Source: an uncultured Treponema sp.
Lineage (GTDB): Bacteria > Spirochaetota > Spirochaetia > Treponematales > Treponemataceae
DNA length: 43,573 nucleotides
Assembly: GCA_934667505.1 (NCBI GenBank)
Contig: CAKULY010000018.1
Location: 1 to 43,573 of the forward strand
Direction of reading: 5' to 3'
The notes beneath the pieces were generated by a model. It had not been told where the DNA came from. It ran no database searches and was given only the letters and a program-made list of their open reading frames with translations. Position numbers and translations under genes: made by a program. Positions 39,694-43,573 of this stretch are shown here, piece by piece (within the stretch, counting starts at the first letter, position 1; each line of letters starts with the position of its first letter).

Positions 39694-40992
39694 ATGTTAA
39701 AGAGAAAAGCCTATAGTTTTCTTGATGAGTGGCGGAAGACAAAAAAGAACGAGTGCCTGCTTATAAAAGGCGCGCGGCAGATTGGAAAAACTTTTCTTGT
39801 CCGCCAGTTTGGGAAAGAAAACTATGAAAGTTTTGTTGAGCTTAATTTTGAAAAAGAGCCTGAGCTTAAGTCCGCGTTTGACGGTAATCTTGATGTTCCG
39901 AATATAATAAAGGAAATTTCCCTTCGCAAACCTGGAATAAAAATTATTCCGCATAAAACTCTTCTTTTTTTTGACGAGATTCAGTCTTGTCCGCAGGCAA
40001 GAACGGCTTTGAAATTTTTGGCGCAGGATGAAACTTTTGATGTGATTGCGACAGGCTCTCTTCTTGGAATAAATTACAGGGAAATCTCTTCTATTCCGGT
40101 CGGCTATGAGCGGCAGTATGAGATGCATTCCCTTGATTTTGAGGAATTTCTCTGGGCTTTGGGAATTGAGCAGAGCGCGATTTTAAGCTTGAAAGAAAAC
40201 TTTGACAAGAAAATCCCTGTTGAAAAATCCACGAATGAAATTATGCAGAAGTATCTGCGGGAATTTATGGCTGTTGGCGGAATGCCAGAGGTTGTAAACA
40301 AATTTCTTGAGACAAGCAATTACAATGTTGTTCATGAGGAGCAGCAGAAAATCCTGAATGATTATCTGAACGACATCGCAAAATACGCTTCAACGGCGGA
40401 CAAGCCAAAGGCAAGAAACTGCTATCTTTCAATTCCGCGCCAGCTTGCAAAGGAAAATACAAAATTCAAATATAGCGAGGTTGAAAAAGGCGGAACAGCT
40501 AGGAAGTACGCAAATTCTCTTGACTGGTTGCGCGATGCGAATCTTGTGCGTTACTGCTACAACTGTATTCCGCCTGAGTTTCCGCTGGCGGCTTATGTTC
40601 GGGATGAGCAGTTCAGAATTTACCTGAATGATATAGGACTTTTAATCTGCATGTACAACTATCAGATGAAAGAAGCTATTGTTACAGATTCGCTTTCGGG
40701 AACTGTGAAAGGCGGAATTTATGAGAATCTGATTGCCGATTTTTTAGTTAAGAAAAATTATCCTCTTTATTATTTTAAGCGCGATGACAGCTCTAGCGAG
40801 GTTGAGTTTTTGATTGAAAAAGAATGTTCGGTTGTGCCGATTGAAGTGAAGGCTAAAAAAGGCGGTACTTCATCTTTGGATTCTCTTCTTAAAAAAGACG
40901 GAATAAAATACGGCTACAAGATAATAAACGGCAATGTGGGGCAGCTTGGAAAGAAAATCACGATTCCGCATTATATGTGTATGTTTTTGTAA
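39694..40992 (+). CDS. AAA ATPase, DUF4143 type (gene D)
   Basis: The 432-residue protein is the closest paralogue of gene A: Walker A GARQIGKT, Walker B TLLFFDEIQSCPQARTALKF (nearly the same words as in A), GSLLGINY, DFEEFLWALGI, and a likely winged-helix middle (IPRQLAKENTKFKYSEVEKG). The nuclease-like end reads SEVEFLIE...VPIEVKAK, so the usual first Asp is Glu. The ATG at 39694 (MLKRKAYSF) aligns with A and B. The upstream ATGs at 39646 and 39679 lie in the operator repeats. No ribosome-binding site; the -10 ends 6 nt before the ATG. Confidence 0.88.
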   Translation: MLKRKAYSFLDEWRKTKKNECLLIKGARQIGKTFLVRQFGKENYESFVELNFEKEPELKSAFDGNLDVPNIIKEISLRKPGIKIIPHKTLLFFDEIQSCPQARTALKFLAQDETFDVIATGSLLGINYREISSIPVGYERQYEMHSLDFEEFLWALGIEQSAILSLKENFDKKIPVEKSTNEIMQKYLREFMAVGGMPEVVNKFLETSNYNVVHEEQQKILNDYLNDIAKYASTADKPKARNCYLSIPRQLAKENTKFKYSEVEKGGTARKYANSLDWLRDANLVRYCYNCIPPEFPLAAYVRDEQFRIYLNDIGLLICMYNYQMKEAIVTDSLSGTVKGGIYENLIADFLVKKNYPLYYFKRDDSSSEVEFLIEKECSVVPIEVKAKKGGTSSLDSLLKKDGIKYGYKIINGNVGQLGKKITIPHYMCMFL

Positions 40993-41020
40993 AGAGTTAA
41001 AAATACGAGATATGCCATTA

Positions 41021-42184
41021 TTATTCCACCAAATTTCCGCAGTTCTTGAAATTCAGGTATTTTACTCCATCGCTTTCACATTCAAGGTTTCCGCTGTAGA
41101 TGACAGTAGGATTCACGGCGTTTTTTGCAAATCCTGTAAATTTTTTCAGATTTTTAGCGAATTCCGCGTTGAAAGTTGAGGCAGCCTTTATTTCAACTGG
41201 AACAATGCTCCGCCCATTTTGGATTATTAGGTCAATTTCAAATCCTTTGCTGTCCCTGAAATAATACAGGGATTTTTCCTCGCCTTTGTTGTACTGCGAC
41301 TTTAATATTTCAAGAACTGTCATGTTCTCAAAAAGATTTCCCATAAGCGGATCGCGTGAAACTTGCTCAGCGTTTTTTATTCCCAAAAGATAGCAGGCGA
41401 GGCCTGTGTCATAAAAATAAATTTTCGGAGACTTTACAAGCCGCTTGGTAAAATTTTCAAAGTAAGGCTCAAGGCGGAAAATGATAAACGATGACTCAAG
41501 AATTGAAATCCATTCAGAAATTGTAGTTGATGAAACTCCAGTGTCATTTGCAAGCGATTCATAATTCACAACTTGCCCGATTCTTCCTGCCACAAGTCGA
41601 AGAAATTTTTCAAACAGATTTTTGTGCTTCACGTTCAAAAGCGACTGCACGTCCCGTTCCACATAGGTCTGAAAATAAGAGCGGTAAAGCAAATCAACAG
41701 GCTGATTTTCCGAATAATGGCGAGGCATAAATCCCTGGTACAAATATTCATCTTTTGAAAGATTTTGTCCAATCCGCGAAAGCTCAGAAATAGAATATGG
41801 AAGAAGATTTATGACTGAAGTTCGTCCTGCAAGCGACTGAGAGATTGCGGATTTCAATCCCTGCTGAAAGCTTCCTGTAAGAATGAACTGTCCGTTTTGC
41901 TTGTTTTCATCGACTAGAACTTGGATTTTATTTAGCAGAGCAGGAACTCGCTGAATTTCGTCAATAATCAAGGGTGCTTTAAAAAGATTGAAAAATTCAT
42001 TTATATCGTTTTGTGCAAGCGCAAAAATTTCTGGATCTTCAAGGTTCACATATTGATAAGATGGAAAAAACATTTTTGCAAGCGTGGTTTTGCCGGATTG
42101 ACGAGGACCTAAGATTGTAACAACAGGAAAATATTCGGCACAACGCTTTAGCTCAGGCTCGATTTCTCGTTTTGTGTTTTGCAT
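41021..42184 (-). CDS. AAA ATPase, DUF4143 type (gene E, third subfamily)
   Basis: The 387-residue protein has Walker A LGPRQSGKTTLAKMFFP (near residue 25), Walker B APLIIDEIQRVP, sensor-like LTGSFQQGL, the DUF4143 middle (VAGRIGQVVNYESLANDTGVSSTTISEWISIL, a clear helix-turn-helix) and the end FEIDLII...VPVEIKAA. It belongs to the common short subfamily of COG1373. I start at the ATG at 42184, because TATAAT ends 6 nt before it; an in-frame start at 42211 would lie inside the promoter. Gene D converges with it, 28 bp away. Confidence 0.88.
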   Translation of the reverse strand: MQNTKREIEPELKRCAEYFPVVTILGPRQSGKTTLAKMFFPSYQYVNLEDPEIFALAQNDINEFFNLFKAPLIIDEIQRVPALLNKIQVLVDENKQNGQFILTGSFQQGLKSAISQSLAGRTSVINLLPYSISELSRIGQNLSKDEYLYQGFMPRHYSENQPVDLLYRSYFQTYVERDVQSLLNVKHKNLFEKFLRLVAGRIGQVVNYESLANDTGVSSTTISEWISILESSFIIFRLEPYFENFTKRLVKSPKIYFYDTGLACYLLGIKNAEQVSRDPLMGNLFENMTVLEILKSQYNKGEEKSLYYFRDSKGFEIDLIIQNGRSIVPVEIKAASTFNAEFAKNLKKFTGFAKNAVNPTVIYSGNLECESDGVKYLNFKNCGNLVE

Positions 42185-42190
42185 AGTAAA

Positions 42191-42240
42191 ATTATATAAA
42201 AAATGGTACAAATTTCAAGTTCAACTTTGGATTTGTACCA
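42191..42240 (-). promoter_or_regulatory. gene-E promoter and inverted-repeat operator
   Basis: On the minus strand TTGAAA (42218-42213), 16 bp and TATAAT (42196-42191) are followed 6 nt later by ATG. A perfect 10-bp inverted repeat, TGGTACAAAT (42204-42213) and ATTTGTACCA (42231-42240), has its near arm in the -35/-10 spacer and its far arm just upstream of the -35. Confidence 0.75.
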
Positions 42241-42272
42241 AAATAATTAGATTACTAAGCAGAAAGCTTTTT

Positions 42273-43424
42273 TTAGCTCCATTCTGGTGAATGCCAAAGG
42301 TTCAGCTTTGTGCCAATATTATTTTTTATTGCACTGTCGTAACAGAATTTTCCCCAGGCAACGTCTTCTGTTGGCATTCCGCCGACTGCGTAAACAATTA
42401 TTTGTTCATCACTGTCGCGAGCTTGTTTTTTGTTGTTTACAATATCGCCAATTTCTACCAAGTCTGATTCTTTTACAATGCCTTCTACAACTGCGTCGTA
42501 AAAACCCATTCCGATTAGGGTTGAAACGTTCTTTTGTGTTGGTGCGGGCTTTCCTTTTCCCCAGCCGACGTACATTTTGTAGTCATCGCTTACAAGTTTG
42601 AATTTTTTTGTGTCTTTCCAGCCTTCGTGGTTCATTAAAAGTGCGCTTGTGCTGATGACTAAGGCTCCTGGCTTTATCCATTCATCTTTTAGGAAAGGAT
42701 TGTCTTCGTATTTTGCGGCATTTGTTGTTCCAAAATAAATAATGTCGCTGTCTTTTGCAGCGCTTTCGATTGAATCGCAGACAACAAAATCTTTGAATGT
42801 AGGACAGTATTCCTTGCAAAAGTCTATAAATTCCTTGATTCCTTTTTCTGAGCGGCCTTTGATTTTTATTGTTGTTACAGAAGGTTTTTCTGTCGCGATT
42901 GCTAAGGCCGCTGTTCTTCCCATAACACCAGGACCTACAATTGTGGCAATTTTTGGCTCTTTTATTGAAAGATAGCGGATTCCAAGTCCTGGAACTGCGC
43001 CGGTTCGCATTGAACTTATAAGGTTTGCGGACATATATGCGTAAGGTGCGCCGGTTTCCGCATCAAGAAGCTGAAGCATTAAAACGGAGCGGGGCAATCC
43101 TTTTGAGCGGTTTTTCTGGTTTGAGCCGTAAGTTTTTATTCCGCAGGTATGAAATTCTCCGCCAAGATACGCAGGCATTGCCATAAAGCGATAGTCTGGT
43201 CCATTAATAGGAAAATTCTTTATAGGAGAACTTTCCGGGAACGACATTTTTAGTCCGTGCTCATTGCCGTTTGCGCCGCCCATTCGGTAATCTCCGTTTC
43301 CGATTAGCGAAAAATGTTTTTCCATTACGTCGATGCAGTTTTTCATGTTTTTTACGCCGCATTTAATCAAATCTTTTTCGTTTAGAAACAGAATGTCAAT
43401 ATTAGGAAAAATGTTTTCATTCAT
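42273..43424 (-). CDS. ornithine cyclodeaminase / mu-crystallin family protein
   Basis: The 383-residue protein has the family layout: a substrate domain (EHGLKMSFPESSP, YRFMAMPAYLGGEFHTCGIKTYGSN, MRTGAVPGLGIRYL) and a Rossmann NAD-binding domain starting at IATIVGPGVMGRTAALAIA. It ends AVGGMPTEDVAWGKFCYD. It is longer than classical ornithine cyclodeaminase (about 330-350) and resembles the subgroup often labelled tyramine oxidase subunit B; the true substrate is unclear. GGAGG lies before the ATG. It follows gene E in the same direction from a separate promoter. Confidence 0.85.
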   Translation of the reverse strand: MNENIFPNIDILFLNEKDLIKCGVKNMKNCIDVMEKHFSLIGNGDYRMGGANGNEHGLKMSFPESSPIKNFPINGPDYRFMAMPAYLGGEFHTCGIKTYGSNQKNRSKGLPRSVLMLQLLDAETGAPYAYMSANLISSMRTGAVPGLGIRYLSIKEPKIATIVGPGVMGRTAALAIATEKPSVTTIKIKGRSEKGIKEFIDFCKEYCPTFKDFVVCDSIESAAKDSDIIYFGTTNAAKYEDNPFLKDEWIKPGALVISTSALLMNHEGWKDTKKFKLVSDDYKMYVGWGKGKPAPTQKNVSTLIGMGFYDAVVEGIVKESDLVEIGDIVNNKKQARDSDEQIIVYAVGGMPTEDVAWGKFCYDSAIKNNIGTKLNLWHSPEWS

Positions 43425-43563
43425 ATAAAACCTCCAAAGTGGTTCAGAAAATTATTTTTCAAAATCTTGATTCATTATATTTGCCGAAAAAAAATTTCCA
43501 ATGCGAATTTTTACAAGAAAAATAAAAATTTTAGTTTTACATTGTTGCAAAGTGAGGTTGAAC

Positions 43564-43573
43564 ATGGAACGTA
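43564..43573 (+). CDS. possible start of a rightward gene, cut by the window edge
   Basis: GTGAGG lies about 8 nt before an ATG at 43564 that opens MER... at the last bases. Only three codons are visible, so nothing can be said about the product. Confidence 0.3.

Overview
ORGANISM. The window is low-GC DNA that reads as a spirochaete chromosome, most likely a Treponema. Clues are an archaeal-type phenylalanyl-tRNA synthetase beta chain, a secreted cyclophilin-FKBP fusion lipoprotein of the kind known from Treponema denticola, an outer-membrane TonB-type receptor, and the gene order rnpA-rpmH-DUF721-recF-dnaN-dnaA facing away from gyrB-gyrA. The genus is an inference from these features; no species is claimed. 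I recognised no rRNA, tRNA or CRISPR array.

LAYOUT. 0.2-5.7 kb (+): proB, proC, pheT, queH, argA (proline and arginine precursors, translation, queuosine). 5.7-15.3 kb (-): a PPIase lipoprotein, an exported protein, then the origin-proximal block jag-yidC-yidD-rnpA-rpmH-DUF721-recF-dnaN-dnaA. 15.5-20.1 kb (+): gyrB and gyrA, separated by a pair of small hairpins. 20.1-22.0 kb: 1.9 kb without genes, holding a candidate small RNA, six ParB-binding parS palindromes, five perfect DnaA boxes (two in a 38-bp perfect palindrome) and decayed copies of a dispersed repeat. This is a chromosome origin/partition landmark. 22.0-28.2 kb: accessory genes (small membrane protein, TonB receptor, lipoprotein, AbrB-like protein, acyltransferase, a two-gene DUF4160 module) separated by about 180-200-bp repeats with TCGAGTTTTT inverted ends. 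One copy is split by a second, 131-bp inverted-repeat element. The DUF4160 module lies in a 1.1-kb insert bounded by a perfect 72-bp direct repeat of the acyltransferase 3' end. 28.2-34.0 kb: a cobalamin-type radical SAM protein, a DUF456 membrane protein, carA, and a carB that stops at half length. 34.0-42.2 kb: an island of five AAA ATPases of the DUF4143 type plus a frameshifted gene. 42.3-43.4 kb: an ornithine cyclodeaminase family gene.

MOST INTERESTING SYSTEM. Each of the five ATPase genes has its own operator-like sites at its promoter, and the motif differs from gene to gene. Three paralogues carry three copies of a 13-17-bp motif at an exact 33-bp period, a fourth carries three copies at an exact 23-bp period, and the fifth has a 10-bp inverted repeat. 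The promoter-proximal copy falls within or against the -35/-10 region in every case. The proteins combine a P-loop ATPase, a middle region that is probably a winged helix, and a C-terminal nuclease-like D...ExK motif. This looks like a set of insulated, self-recognising ATPase/operator modules. An extra, solitary copy of one motif sits just past the point where carB is cut short.

A second theme is leaderless expression. At proB, argA, dnaA, the gene at 22.04 kb, the radical SAM gene, DUF456 and all five ATPases, a -10-like hexamer ends 5-8 nt (usually 6) before the start codon, with no evident ribosome-binding site at most of them. Genes inside operons mostly have ordinary GGAG-type sites.
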